A stretch of 64,000 bases of DNA, taken from Diphasiastrum complanatum (Eukaryota; Streptophyta; Lycopodiopsida; Lycopodiales; Lycopodiaceae). Below, one piece after another: positions 21,480-34,290 of this stretch (positions are counted from its first letter, which is position 1; every line of letters begins with the position of its first letter). Location of the stretch: assembly GCA_029204225.1 (NCBI GenBank), contig CM055106.1:38404036-38468035 (forward strand), read 5' to 3'. Below the pieces are notes generated by a model, which was not told the DNA's origin, searched no databases, and worked only from the letters and a program-made list of their open reading frames with translations. Both the position numbers and the translations under genes were made by a program.

Positions 21480-22411
21480 GATATAAGTGGAGCATCAAGC
21501 ATCTATGAGTCTTTGGATGCCTTTGTTAGGTACAAATATCTTTCAAGTTACGAAAGAAGTTTGACCCTACAAGCTTTCAATGTATCTTAATTGGATACAA
21601 ACTCAATACAAAACCTACCGAGTTTATGATCTTGCTTCAACACAAGTAGTCAGTTGATATGTCTTGTTCTTGGAAGACAAATTTTATGATTTTAAGCATG
21701 AGCACTCATTGCAAAAAATCGTTCCAACTCCCATTGTCATTGTCTAGCCTAGCACCATTCAAATATCTCAAGAAGATATTGACACTTTCACTTCACAACA
21801 AGCACATACACTTCAACAATCATAGTCATTTGTTCATCGATGATTGCACGACAAAGAAACACACTTGATCAAATCAATCTCAAACATATATGATCTATGA
21901 AGAGCCTATTACTATTACAAAAACATTATTGATTTTTGACACTGACAAATGGTCAGAAGCTATGGAGTAGAAATATAAATCTCTAATGAAAAACAAGACT
22001 TGGTGTCTTGTTGATTCTCTTGAACATGCAAAGATTATCCACACAAACTGAATATTCAAGCATAAATTTAATCCTAATGAACGTATCTAAATGGAAAGCG
22101 AGATTGGTTGTCAAAGGCCTTGAACAATCTCATGGAATAGATTACACTGAGTCATTTAGTTCAACAATCAATCCAATGTGCAACCTACAATTCTTAACGA
22201 ATTTGTACAAAAAGATATCTTCAAGATCAAGTCACAAAGTTTGTAAACTCCTTAAAGCCTTGTACGGTTTAAAGCAGTCTCCTCTGGCTTGGTTTGATAG
22301 AAGCAACACATTGTTACAATCAAATATTATTCCTAACTTTGTCGACTACAATGTCTATATTAAGCTCAAGTTATGTTATAATAGCTTTGTATGCAATAGT
22401 AAGTCAACTCA
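21480..22411 (+). pseudogene. Ty1/copia integrase-tail and RT remnant, target of the LARD insertion
   Basis: The plus strand shows the end of the integrase region (TYRVYDLASTQVV at about 21615-21650). It is followed at 22060-22400 by RT: KARLVVKGLEQSHGIDYTESF, then LLKALYGLKQSPLAWF, then DYNVYIK. Several stops and shifts interrupt it. It breaks at 22411, where the LTR element below has inserted; the 5-bp target ACTCA is duplicated. Confidence 0.8.
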
Positions 22412-22974
22412 TGTCATGTGTTGCATGTAATTAGCCCACGAGCTTACTAATGAATTGCCAAATATAGCCATGGAGCTAAACTAGATTAGAACTAGTCAAT
22501 AGGATAGTTAATAAAGTGGTCCGAACAACCTCGCTATAATTGAGAATAGCGGAATTGTAATAATGGTTGTAAGGCCCAATTTAGCTAAATAAGGTCCCAA
22601 AATTATAGTAGAGGCACAAATGGCCACTATAAATAGCTGAGGTCGTGCTAAATTTGGAGTCTATTGTTCATTTTGTAATTTTGAATTTTAAGAGATCTTG
22701 GAGCTTCTCTTGGAGAGCTTTCTTGATGGAGAAAGCGGTTCATGTGCCTAAAATCACATGAGAGCTATGATCATGCTCTGGAATCAGGCCCCTATCTTGT
22801 GAATGATCAATAATCATGAATAATCAAACCTTACTTTGCCTATTTTGGTGAAGGTTGCTACTTCTAGCTATTTTCTTGATTTTTGGCTTATTTTCTTGAT
22901 TTCTTGTATTTCCATTGTAATCTGATGTTTAATAAATGGATTAGATGTTTGAATGCTAAGGTTGGCACATGACA
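22412..22974 (+). repeat. 5' LTR of the LARD
   Basis: 563 bp, TG...CA ends, nearly identical to the 3' LTR (561 bp) with scattered substitutions and a few small indels visible by eye. Confidence 0.92.
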
Positions 22975-22978
22975 ATTT

Positions 22979-22990
22979 TGGTATCAGAGC
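22979..22990 (+). promoter_or_regulatory. Primer-binding site of the LARD (tRNA-iMet type)
   Basis: TGGTATCAGAGC lies 4 bases after the 5' LTR and matches the complement of the initiator tRNA 3' end. Confidence 0.92.
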
Positions 22991-23323
22991 ATTAGATCCT
23001 TTCCCCATCAGAGTTGGTGGATTTTATTAAATTTGGTAGAGTTTCTTGTTCTAGTTTTCTAGTTTTTTCAATTTCCAGCAAGTTTTGATTCAATTTTTGA
23101 CTATTTATTCTTCATTATTTGTGTGATTTATTATTGTAGATCAGTAGATCTTTTGTTTAGCTTCTTGGAGGTACTAAACTTTTCTGATTTGGACCGTAAC
23201 GACCAAGTTATGGCCATTTTAGTGTTTTCATTCCAATTTTAGCTAGTTATAGTTTTTGCAGTCTATTTTTCTCCATTTTTGGCTGAACTTTTGGCCAAAA
23301 TTTGTGACTGTAATTCTATAGGA

Positions 23324-23483
23324 TTTTAGATCTCCTCTTAGCTTGAATTTGAGCCAATTTGTAGCCAATTTGATTGAAAATTGAGAGAGATAAACGACAA
23401 TTCTTTTAGATCTCCTCTTAGCTAGAATTTGAGACAATTTGCAGTCAATTTGATTGAAAATTGAGGGAGATAAACGACAATTC
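23324..23483 (+). repeat. 80-bp tandem duplication in the LARD leader
   Basis: Two adjacent copies (23324-23403, 23404-23483), each starting TTTTAGATCTCCTCTTAGCT, differ at only a few positions. A CT/CCC-rich tract follows at about 23820-24110. Confidence 0.85.
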
Positions 23484-24835
23484 TTGTGAAGGAGGTCTAA
23501 AACTAATTTTTGGTGAAAATTTGGGAGAGAACCACTTCAACTTCATTTTTGAAGATTTGGTTCTTTGTAAATCTTTTTCAATTTCTTCATTTTGAAATCC
23601 TTGTAGGTTTATTAGAAAAATCTGACCTAGCCCTATCCTCGCACAGCCGTAACCATACCTTCGCAAATTAGGTTAAAAAAGAGCAAAAACACAAAAGATA
23701 ACCTGGCCAATTTTCTTAACCCTAACAGCTAAAACACAAGAAAGATACCCTGGCCAATTCACCTAACCCTAACCCCAAAGCCTGAATAAACATTGAAAAA
23801 AAAAAACTTAGCCTAACCTAACCCTCCCCACGCGTACACTCCCCGGCGCCACCCCCATCTCTCGCACGTTCTCTCTCCCTATTCTCTATCCGGTGCCCTC
23901 TCAGGCTCTCACGTTATCACTCCCTATTCTCTCTCTGGCGGCCTCTGGCCCGATCCCCTCTCCACGCCCACGCACGGCGCCCTGCTCTATCTCTCTCTCC
24001 GAGTTTCCCTCCTTTTGCTTTCACGACTCCCCTCCCTCTCTCCCCCGGCCATACCCTCTCCTCCCATGCCTCTCTCTAAATCTCTCTGCTCACGCTCACG
24101 GACCTGTCCAGCGCCTCCTTACGAAATATTCTGAAAAATATTCCCTTAAAATATTCCTAAGATATACTCTGCTCTCTGTCCTCCTTTGTGCTCAGAAATT
24201 TTATTTACCGCCAAATTTTAAATTTTTAAATTTTTATTTCTTTCACGGTCCAATGTTTCAAGAAACCAAAAGAAATTGTGTTATGGCCTTTTTCTTAAGT
24301 TTGCCTAATTACGTTTGTTCCTCGATTTTTCTATGTCAATAACTCTTTCGTTTGCAGTCGGATTTAAGTACAGTCAAAAGCAAAAGTAATCAGATCATCG
24401 AGCTTGACACTATTCAGCTATCTGTACCCTCAAAATCATCATTTGACTTTTTATAATTTTGTCCCATTTTGCCTTAGTTGTTACATTTTATAATCCATTT
24501 CTTCAAACTTCCATATCTCTCCCGTGTGACCTTAGATTTCGACGCAGTAAAAAGCAAAAGTGATTATTACATCAATCTTCATTGGTATAAAGCCAAAACC
24601 GATCAATGAAACAAAGTTGACATTTTGCCAATAGCTATTGTTGTTCCCTAAATCTTGTAGGTTACATTCTTCGAGGACTCAAAATTTTGGGACGTTGGAG
24701 AATCACAAAATTGTTACTAGCAAATTTGTGATTTTACCAGTGAAATTTATAATTGTCAGTCTTGTGGACCCATAACCCATAGATTGCCTGTCACTATACC
24801 ATGGACACTGATAATGAATATATATCCAACTATGA

Positions 24836-25432
24836 AGGGATGGAAATGATTATGAGTACGATAACCAAAGGGACTGCTATGATGATGGTGGTAATGATTG
24901 TCAACAAGATGAGGATGAATGTGATGACGGTGGAGATTGTCAACAAGATGATCAGCAATGTAATGATACGGAAGAGCATGAACAATATTCCGATGGGGAT
25001 TATGATTGTCAACTAGATGATCAGGAATATCAGCTTGGTGATGCAGACGAATATAATGATGGTCCATATGAAACCGAGTATAACATTGTTGATTATGAGG
25101 GTCATAATTACTCTGAATGGCAATATGAGGACCAATATGAGCCTACAGGTCAACCAAATGATATCTCCGAAAGTTGTGAGTATGATGAAGAAGATCCAAC
25201 GGTCCACAACATGTACAACAAAAGATTACATTGTCAAGAGATAGAATTGCATTCCAATCACTACATCGGTGAGGATGGAGACTACAATGATGATAACGAA
25301 GCTGGTTCCAAACAATACGAAGTTGAAGAAGTTAATTCTGTACAATGGCATTCAACGGTACATCCATGCAAACAGAAGAGGCTTCATCTACGGCTCTTAA
25401 ACCAATTGCTGGCACCACTAGGTTACAGTTAG
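24836..25432 (+). CDS. Acidic open frame inside the LARD, unknown product
   Basis: One frame is free of stops for about 199 codons (no early ATG; the first Met is at 25211). It is strongly acidic, with repeated NDCQQDEDE, GDCQQDD and YDCQLDDQEYQ units followed by DYEGHNYSEWQYEDQ, then a more basic end. Two further frames, 25345-25671 and 25484-25864, overlap it and could continue the same protein after frameshifts, ending with DEIIALINALESQKDIV. No Gag, zinc knuckle or enzyme motif is seen. It may be a divergent Gag or a passenger sequence; the repeat units make chance less likely. Confidence 0.35.
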   Translation, partial: RDGNDYEYDNQRDCYDDGGNDCQQDEDECDDGGDCQQDDQQCNDTEEHEQYSDGDYDCQLDDQEYQLGDADEYNDGPYETEYNIVDYEGHNYSEWQYEDQYEPTGQPNDISESCEYDEEDPTVHNMYNKRLHCQEIELHSNHYIGEDGDYNDDNEAGSKQYEVEEVNSVQWHSTVHPCKQKRLHLRLLNQLLAPLGYS

Positions 25433-26263
25433 AGGACAGTGCTAGTTATGGGAGCATAGTGACCATTCCTAGTTCCTGTTACAATGGGGAGAGCAGTTTG
25501 TCAGAGGCAAATCAACATCAACAAATCAATATTCAACGAATGTGGCCAAATTTGGACAATGAAACATTTGATTTGGAGCATTACTATTTTGATCTATCAG
25601 GAGCTATATCCCATCGCTTCACTCACAGAGGATATCAATGGATCCATGGCCATCCATCTGCAGCGAGATAATGCTACCAATCTTGTTCAGAATGATTCGA
25701 CAAGACAGAACTCCAATGCTCAATCAGATAACTTGGATGAAATCATTGCTTTAATCAACGCTTTGGAGTCACAAAAGGATATTGTGATCCTACATCAAGG
25801 AACAATGCACAAGGCAACAAAACCGGATGCAAGGACAAGGAAAGACGCATTTGGAATTGGATAGCCTATCCAATCAAGGAAGATACTGAGGAAGAAGACT
25901 ATTGAATTTCCTATTGCTTGGATCTTGTCAACCCATACAGAACTAATGCAACTTGAAGCTTTCTTAGTGTTTCATCAATCTCTTCTTCATTGATCTTATT
26001 AATTCTATGGGATCAGTTGTAGATCAAAGGTTCTCTATGAAGAAAACTTGTTGCAACCTTGCTCTACAACAATAAGTTGGAAGGAGGTTGAACCCGAGGC
26101 AACAAAATTTAAATGGTAGATGGCTACTGACAAGAATAATACAAGAAAAGATGTTTCTTATTCAAGGTGGCCAAATACTTCTCGACTACTGCCAAAGGAT
26201 TAATGAGACATAGCACTCAACAAAGGACTACATCGTCTTCATTTTTGAGGGCAAAAATGCTTA

Positions 26264-26275
26264 AAGTAGGGGGAG
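26264..26275 (+). promoter_or_regulatory. Polypurine tract of the LARD
   Basis: AAGTAGGGGGAG directly before the 3' LTR; it primes plus-strand synthesis in LTR elements. Confidence 0.85.
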
Positions 26276-26836
26276 TGTCACGTGCTGCATGTAATTAGCC
26301 CACGAGCTCACTAATGAATTGCCAAATATAGCCATGGAGCTAAATTAGATTAGAATTAGTCAATAGGACAGTTAATGACGTGGTTCGAACAACCTCGCTA
26401 TAATTGAGAATAGCAGAATTGTAATAATGGTTGTAAGGCCCAATTTAGCTAAATAAGGCCCCAAACTTATAGCAGAGGCACAAATGACCACTATACATAG
26501 CTGAGGTCATGCTAAATTTGGAGGCTATTGTTCATTTTGTAATTTTGAGTTTTAAGAGATCTTGGAGCTTCTCTTGGAGAGCTTTCTTGATGGAGAAAGT
26601 GGTTCATGTGCCTAAAATCACATGAGAGCGATCGTGCTCTAGAATCAAGCCCCTATCTTGTGAATGATCAATAATCATGAATAATGAAACCTTACTTTGT
26701 CTATTCTGGTGAAGGTTTGCTACTTTTAGCTATTTCCTTGATTTTTGGCTTATTTTTTTCATTTCTTGTATTTCCACTGTAATTTGATGTTTAATGAATG
26801 GATTGGATGTTTGAATGCTAAGGCTGGCACATGACA
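26276..26836 (+). repeat. 3' LTR of the LARD
   Basis: 561 bp, starts TGTCACGTGCTGCATG and ends GGCACATGACA; followed by the target duplicate ACTCA. Confidence 0.92.
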
Positions 26837-27009
26837 ACTCAATTGTTATTTAAAACCATATCCTTGCTGTCAAGTGCAATTGATATGACTAATTTTGGGC
26901 CAATTCATCATTAACTCGACAAAGAAGTCTTCAGAGATATAACAAATAAGTAAATTTGTATCAAACAAAAAAAATTCTATTTACAATATATTGCATGAGT
27001 ATGGCTTGG

Positions 27010-27260
27010 AAGATCATCTAAAAGAGGAGGTGGAGCATGAGGGATGAACTCACACCAAAAGGCGCACCTGTGGAAGAACTATAAAGAAGGTGGACAAGAC
27101 ATTTCCTCTCAAAAGCTTCATAGGCACACTTTTTACAGCGAAGCAAACGATGAAGGGAACAACATGTCGAACGGAGGAGGTGTGGGGCATGTATATGTGT
27201 GTGTGTAACAAGGGAGTGTTGGGAGTGACATTCATCATCAAAGTATGGAGGGTATGGGGG
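27010..27260 (+). repeat. Second copy of the LINE-associated dispersed repeat
   Basis: Related in the same orientation to 16180-16420 within the DNAAF6 intron (GAGGTGGAGCA, GGATGAACTCA, CGATGAAGGGA). No coding motif is readable. The stretch 27261-27660 that follows contains TTGCTGTGG/GCAACA-rich sequence without a recognised gene. Confidence 0.55.
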
Positions 27261-27680
27261 TCTAGAAGAAAGGGACCTTTTGTGTTTGTAAGATTTGGAA
27301 GAATTTGTTCATGACCTTAGAATTAGTTCATGACCTTAGAATTGTTATAAAGTCGCATGGATTTGGAGTTACGAGCAACAGATTGAAAGAGTGACAGAGC
27401 TGGAGCTGGGTTGCTGTGGGGTTGCTGTGCATCGACATCGACAATGGCATCAACATTTGCAGTTGCAATATCAAGAATTGCAGCAACACTTGCATTTACA
27501 ACATCATGCTGCTGGTAGCAGACAACTATTGTTGCATTCAACAACATCCTCCTGTTGTGCATCAGTAGTGAAGGATTGCTGCGACTACTGTGTAGCAGCA
27601 ACGTTAGCGGCCTTTTGGGGTGGGGGGGAGAGCATGGGCTCCCCTTGCCTTTTTTGGCCATAATGGGGGCAAGGGGTAGT

Positions 27681-28907
<1,227 letters not shown>

Positions 28908-30229
28908 TTATCTATGACGTTGTTGCATAATCTCTCGTACATCATCTAAGATTCGGGGAAATTCATAGAAGACACGCGATTCTCTTCCTTCCAACCCAAC
29001 TCGGCTGACACGGTTATTTCCCGAAAAATTGTTGCAGGGGCTGCCACCAATGACTAAATCAAACCCTCCCACTTCATCAATTAGATTGTATAAGAAGACC
29101 CTGCTTAGCTTTGTTATGTCATCAATATGCTTCAATTTACCATTTTGTCCTGATTTGCTCCACCAGCTGTCTATGACAAGTCTGTTCTTAGGATTATTCT
29201 CAACACAGACAACATATTGCAAGTTGATGCCAAGTTTATGCAGAGCAACCTCTGCACCACCTATACCTGAGAATAATGATAGAACCCTCAGTCCTTTTGG
29301 AAACAAAGGTTTCAGTACAGATAAATGATAAGCCACGGTATTTACTTGGAAAGCATTTCCCAAACATTGGATGCGTTCTGTTTTATTTGAGGCACCTCTG
29401 GTGTGGTCCTCATCAAAGCCCAATAACGACTCAATTTCATGGGCTTCCAAGGGGGCTACTTGCCCTGGTCCAGTCCATATTAAATTCCATTTACTGCATT
29501 GATGTATCACATACTTTTGATCCGATATTGGAGGGCTGACACCCTCCTTTGGAATACGGTTCCGTATTCTTTTGCATAATGAGTCACTTGCACTCCTGGT
29601 ATTGACACAATGGAGCTTGTCTCTGGAATCCCATGATGGCCAATATTGAGCTGTTCGTGGATAAAGCTCCTGAATGGTCATTGGAGGCTCGGGGATCAAA
29701 AGTTTTCGACCTTCAACTGGAAGGTTGTGCACGTACCCTCTTGGCCGACGGCATGCACAAAAAAACTTTGAATCAACAAATTCAGGAGTGACTCCATGAA
29801 AAAATCTTGTTATAATATCCCATACTGATTTAGGCATGGACGATACATTCTCAAAGTAGAAGTACGGAGGAGCCATAACAAGATGATCAAGTTTTCGAGG
29901 TATTGTTAGAATCCCAGGAATCCCGAATCCGGTCATCGTTCTCCGATGCATAAAACTTTGATCAGAAGCCAATATAAATTTAGATGATTTGACCAAAGTT
30001 TTGGGGCGACCTAACGATTTAAATTCTTGGAACTGTCTCTTCTTTAAGACAGTTAGTGTCCTCTGTTCCCAATCTTTCCCGCTCTCATCTGAATCACTCG
30101 CAGCTAAGCCATGTAACTTGTAGAGTTCACTCCAAATATCCTCATACCCAGTGTTGGCTATTTCTTCCATTTTGTGTCGGAAACTGTCTTTTGCTTGAGA
30201 CGAAGGCTTTTTTGACTTACCGGTTCTTC
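28908..30229 (-). CDS. DRM: Domains-rearranged DNA (cytosine-5) methyltransferase, catalytic exon
   Basis: Plant de novo cytosine methyltransferase of the RNA-directed DNA methylation pathway, acting in the nucleus on transposon-like targets. The exon starts at 30229 after a good acceptor (CTTTTCTTCATGTAG), stays in frame through the Met at 30170 and ends TAA at 28908-28910, about 440 residues. Motif order is the rearranged one: N-terminal part APPYFYFENVSSMPKSVWD, FVDSKFFCACRRPRGY, HNLPV, WPSWDSRDKLHC, GNAFQVNTVAYHLSVLKPLFP, then motif I LSLFSGIGGAEVALHKLGI (AdoMet binding) and motif IV GGSPCNNFSG with the catalytic Cys, ending SRVGLEGRESRVFYEFPRIL. All catalytic motifs look intact, so it is DRM1/2-like, not the catalytically dead DRM3. 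The N-terminal UBA domains must lie in upstream exons that I could not find before 32 kb; a gypsy gag relic lies there. Confidence 0.9.
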
Positions 30230-30245
30230 CTACATGAAGAAAAGT
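30225..30245 (-). other. Splice acceptor of the DRM catalytic exon
   Basis: On the minus strand a pyrimidine run and TAG end at 30230, with a branch-like ATTAAC about 20 bases before. The coding frame is open right up to this point and enters in phase 1, which supports a real splice site and not a start at 30170. Confidence 0.7.
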
Positions 30246-31866
30246 TAATGCATGTAATTATCCACAATCGTTATACAAGATACTTGCCAACAACCAAAAA
30301 TTTCTCTGCCAATATCTGTAAACCCTCAGTCAAAGATTGCTCTAAAATGATACAAACTCGAAAACATTAAAATACCATTAGCTTTCAAGTCTTAGCCAGC
30401 AAAGATGCCCTTATTCAAGTGCCCTCAAAGCTCAGTAGCAAGATAAATTGACATCCATGTTGTGAAGTAAAAATATGGACTGAAATTAAAGATGCCCTTC
30501 TACAAGTCCCCTCAAGGCTCAGTTGGAAGATATATCGATGACAAATGAGATAAGAAGGTAATCTACCAACGTATACATGCCCTTGCTTGTAGCAAATCAT
30601 AGCAGGCCCCACTTTCGTGTAACTGTTTCAATAATTCACCCAGGCCTGGTGTATCATCAATTGGGCTCAATGGTACAATCAACCATTTACAGGCTGTCTA
30701 TGCTTCTCCAGAAAGCACCTTCGGGCTCCTGAGCTGACGCAAAACAATTAATGCGCATCCTTTCTGCTCATGAACCAGGAGTAAATCTTTCCTAGTCTAG
30801 GCTATTTTGGTTTTGTTGCTTATAAGGGGAACATATTTTGGAGTGGCATAACTTTTGTGATGCCTGTATAGTTTAGTGAAGGATTATCTCTTACATACTG
30901 GAACTTAAATGTGAGATCTGGGTATAAATTCTGCCCTATGCAACGAGGTATTTGTTGTCCCACTATTATCATCCATATGTAGCTAAATCTTAAAGGGAAA
31001 TATCCCAAAAACTGTTCTAGACATAAGGGGTCCAAGAAAGTGCAGCGCATGGAGATCTTCAAGTTTGAGGAGGTCAAAATTCTACAAAAAGAGTAATCTT
31101 CTCGTCAGTGATGAGAAGAGCTATATCAGAATTTGGGCCACACAACTAGGTTTGCATGTTGGGGAGGGTGAAGGATAAGAGGGTACAGATTGTGGTGATT
31201 TTGCAAATTAAGGATTTGTCAAGAAGTTAAAGATACACGAGTGTCCAAGTAGGCACAAGTACACTGTAGTTGGGTGATGATGTTGGGCTCATCATCACTC
31301 ACGATTGCACTAAAATTGTGTTTGTTGTTGCTTAAATTAACTAGTCCTAATGGTATGTCGTGTGAGTAGGTATTTGTAATTGTCTGTGTCATATTTAAAT
31401 TCCTCATCAAAACTTAAACAAATCTAAGAAAGGTTACTTTAAAGAATGCTTTAGAGCTTATCACCAAAAGATTGGTTATTGGTGTGTGTTATTCTTAATC
31501 CGGTAGTCATGAATACATTATAGTCATCAGTAATTGTCAGAAATAACATACTGAGTTCAAAGGGGCACTCAAATTTGTGTAGTGTTTCCAGCCTCAGAAG
31601 TAAGGTTGGAGTGATCTGTACAAGTACGTGGCAAGCTGGTGAATCACAACTCGTTCTGCTTATTGTAAACATCTAATTATATTTATTTCAACAAGCTTTG
31701 AGGAGGTTTCTGCAATACATAAGCTGCACAATTTTGTGCTCCTGCTTGTTAACAACAGTGCTGTACATGTATGGATGAAAGCCCATACAGTTACAATGAT
31801 CTGTACCTGTGAATGGTGATGATATGGTTCAGTATGAGGACCGTATCCCTTTGCTGCCTGCACAGT
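30246..31866. other. Probable DRM intron or upstream flank
   Basis: No UBA-domain exon was recognised. It contains two copies of an about 86-bp tandem repeat (roughly 30402-30575; shared words AAGATGCCCTT and CTCAAGGCTCAGT). A minus frame near 30560-30690 reads SPIDDTPGLGELLKQLHESG, but its only plausible junction to the DRM exon creates a stop, so it is not included. Confidence 0.45.
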
Positions 31867-32140
31867 CTGCAGTGTGTAAGGAAAATCAGCTATGAAGGAA
31901 GAAAGGGTACCTCAAGAACAGATTGGATTCCTCAAACCTCACATTGTAGAAATTTTCATTCTTTTTGTGTAAATGGAGCTTGGACACTAGGTGTAACTGC
32001 AGGCTGCAGTGTGTAAGGAAAATCAGCTATAAAGGAAAAGAAAGGGTACCTCAAGAACAGATTGGATTCCTTAAAACTCACATTGTAGAAATTTTCAGTC
32101 TTTTTGTCTAAATGGAGCTTGGACACTAGGTGTAACCAGC
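31867..32140 (+). repeat. 137-bp tandem duplication
   Basis: Two adjacent copies starting CTGCAGTGTGTAAGG at 31867 and 32004, differing at a handful of bases. The second copy ends where the gypsy gag relic begins. Confidence 0.9.
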
Positions 32141-33066
32141 CGATATAGCCTTAAGCTATTTCCAATGGCACTAACGGGAGCAACGCTAGAATGGTATTTT
32201 AATCAAACTAATGATTGGGAATTGGTAGAAGCTGCCTTGGTAATGCGCTTCAACCCAAGGAAGTTTCTCGAAGATCCTTTCCTGCTGCTGAGTAAGACCA
32301 AGATGGTGAGAGATTATATTGAATGAATCAAACATCTCCGATCAGAATGTAATCCAGAATTGACTCCCAATTATGTAGTGATCATGTGGTTCTTAGCCGG
32401 AACACCGAAGAGCATCAGGCATGAACTCAATCGAAGGGAGCAGTATATTACTTTGCAACAAGCAATGGGATGCAATGTGGGAAGAAGATGAGGAGTTCGA
32501 TGATGAAGCACATATTGGGATGTGGCCCTATACAGCTGGGCAGACTACCCTAACTTCTGCCACCATTGCATCTACCAACATCAATGCTACTGCAGAATTG
32601 ATGATGTATGAATTCGAAAAGCTTGGTCAAAAACAACAGACACAAAATGAAACAAATGGAAGCTCAGTTCGATGCTAAACTGAAAGCATTAGAATAACAT
32701 CATGCTAAGGTTAGCAAGGTTACTGATAGAGTGATGCAGCAACAATATCCTAATAGGGAGAATGTATGGTGCGCAATCTGTGCTGGGAACCATATTATGA
32801 GTGAGTGTCCAACGATAAAGCAAAGAGTGACCAACAAGTACTGTCATCTGTGCAATTATACTGGCCATGAAACACCCTTTTGTACACAAGCCAACAATGA
32901 GGGAGAGCGCTCCAGCCAGAGGGAGCTAGAGAGAGATTGGAGAGAGCTCCAACTAGCTACAATAGCAGAAGTGCGCAGCAGTACTGCAACAACAGTCCGA
33001 GCAGTAGAAGCGGCCAGCAAGAAACGTGGCAGCAGGTTGCAGGAGGAGCGCACGTCTATCTTTTGA
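32141..33066 (+). pseudogene. Ty3/gypsy Gag remnant with two zinc-knuckle-like motifs
   Basis: The plus strand reads LKLFPMALTGATLEWYFNQ, MRFNPRKFLEDPFLLLSKTKM, VIMWFLAGTPKSIRHEL, and, after frame changes, two CX2CX4HX4C-like units (CAICAGNHIMSEC and CHLCNYTGHETPFC) followed by a Ser/Arg/Glu-rich tail. Each block has a counterpart in order in the Gag at 47.9-48.75 kb. Stops at about 32325 and 32490 break it. No pol follows. Confidence 0.88.
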
Positions 33067-34074
33067 GCTCTTCACATTGACTATATACATGATTAGTTTC
33101 AAAATACTTTCATAATGTTACCCATAATAAAACATCTAGGCCTTACAACCATTTTTTATTTTCTTCAACCATAAATATTTTTTCATTATGAACTCCGATT
33201 AAGGTGACACAGAAAGCAAAATCACTCAGTTTTATGAGAGTGAACCCAAATTTATAAGGTTTTCCATATTTTGACAAGTTAATTTTGGACCCAAAACAGG
33301 TGAATTAGGCTGTCACTATAATATTTAATATATCTTTCTCCGACTTAAATATATTCTTATTATGAACTCTTATTTTGATGCTACAGATAGCAAGAGTGTT
33401 CCTGGATTATTTTAGGTCTACTAAGCTAATGAACGTAATCTAAGATCTGACAACTTTGAATTTCCTAAGTACAGTCAAGCCTTTACTGTAATATTGTTTT
33501 TTTTTTATCAAGATTTAGATCATATTATATCGTGAACCCACTTCGATTAGTTTAAACTTTAGAAATTCTATAGTTTTCTATAGTATTTATTACATTTCTA
33601 TTTGGTTTTCTGATAAAATTATATTTTCTACCTATAATAAACCTATTTTGAAAAAAATTTACCCTAATAATTGCACTACAGGATCTAGGGAAAGGTGGGA
33701 AATGAGAGAGTATGTGCATAATCATAAATGTATCTATGTCATGATGTCAAGTCTGTGCTGATGCTATAGAAAGATGTAATGCAAGCTGCAACAGGGGGAG
33801 GCATTGGAAGAGCTGGAGCCCTCTGACGTCGTCTATGTGCAGTGTGTCTCTGCATAGGAGGTTTGGTGATCATGGCAATAGAGTGATGGTGAGAAGTACA
33901 CTGTCTCTGATCCCTGTGAGCATGTAAACGACTATCCACCTCATCATCGTCATAATCATCAGCATCATCATGCACTGTATCTCGTGATCTCTGCCTGGTA
34001 AAGAAAGAAGTGATCAATGGTTGAAAGGTAAAATGCTGAGCTATCCCACATAGATCTCGCCTCAATATGAACAT
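33067..34074. other. AT-rich interval, then probable LINE 3' end
   Basis: 33067-33700 is AT-rich without features. 33739-34074 lies just after the stop of the minus-strand LINE fragment below and is open on the minus strand, but its Asp run and His/Arg-rich composition show no domain; probably LINE 3' untranslated sequence. Confidence 0.4.
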
Positions 34075-34290
34075 CTCTCATACCATAAGAGCGACACACC
34101 AGGGGTCCTCATGAGCTATAAGAGAGCGTAGAGTGGTAGGCATGTTTCGAAACAAGCAGTGATTGATCTCATAATATACATGACATCTAAAGATAAAATG
34201 CTCCTCAGACTCCACCTCATCTAGAGAGCATAACTGGCAAATCCGCTCCTCTCTGGAAATGATGTGTAATCTCCCAATCTCGATAGCTAG
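34075..34290 (-). pseudogene. LINE C-terminal zinc-binding (zf-RVT) remnant
   Basis: The minus frame reads CQLCSLDEVESEEHFIFRC, the Cys/His cluster at the C-terminus of plant LINE reverse transcriptases, then NMPTTLRSLIAHEDPWCVAL and stop. A second, more decayed plus-strand copy lies at 42.74-42.96 kb with the same HFIFRC and MPTTL phrases. Confidence 0.85.

Larger units (their letters stand above)
22412..26836 (+). mobile_element. Complete non-autonomous LTR retrotransposon (LARD-like), 4425 bp
   Basis: Bounded by two direct LTRs (22412-22974 and 26276-26836), each starting TGTCA and ending CATGACA. A perfect 5-bp target duplication ACTCA lies at 22407-22411 and 26837-26841. A primer-binding site and polypurine tract sit in the right places. 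The 3.3-kb interior has no recognisable protease, integrase, RT or RNase H, which defines a large retrotransposon derivative that must use enzymes from another element. Presence of one reading frame rich in Asp and Glu is noted separately. Confidence 0.92.

Noticed and set aside
24756-25067. His-rich minus frame in the LARD
   Set aside because: Antisense of the acidic GAT/CAA-rich plus frame, whose repeated units explain it.
30550-30700. Minus frame SPIDDTPGLGELLKQLHESG as a DRM UBA exon
   Set aside because: It does not resemble a UBA domain, and its best donor would create a stop when joined to the DRM exon.
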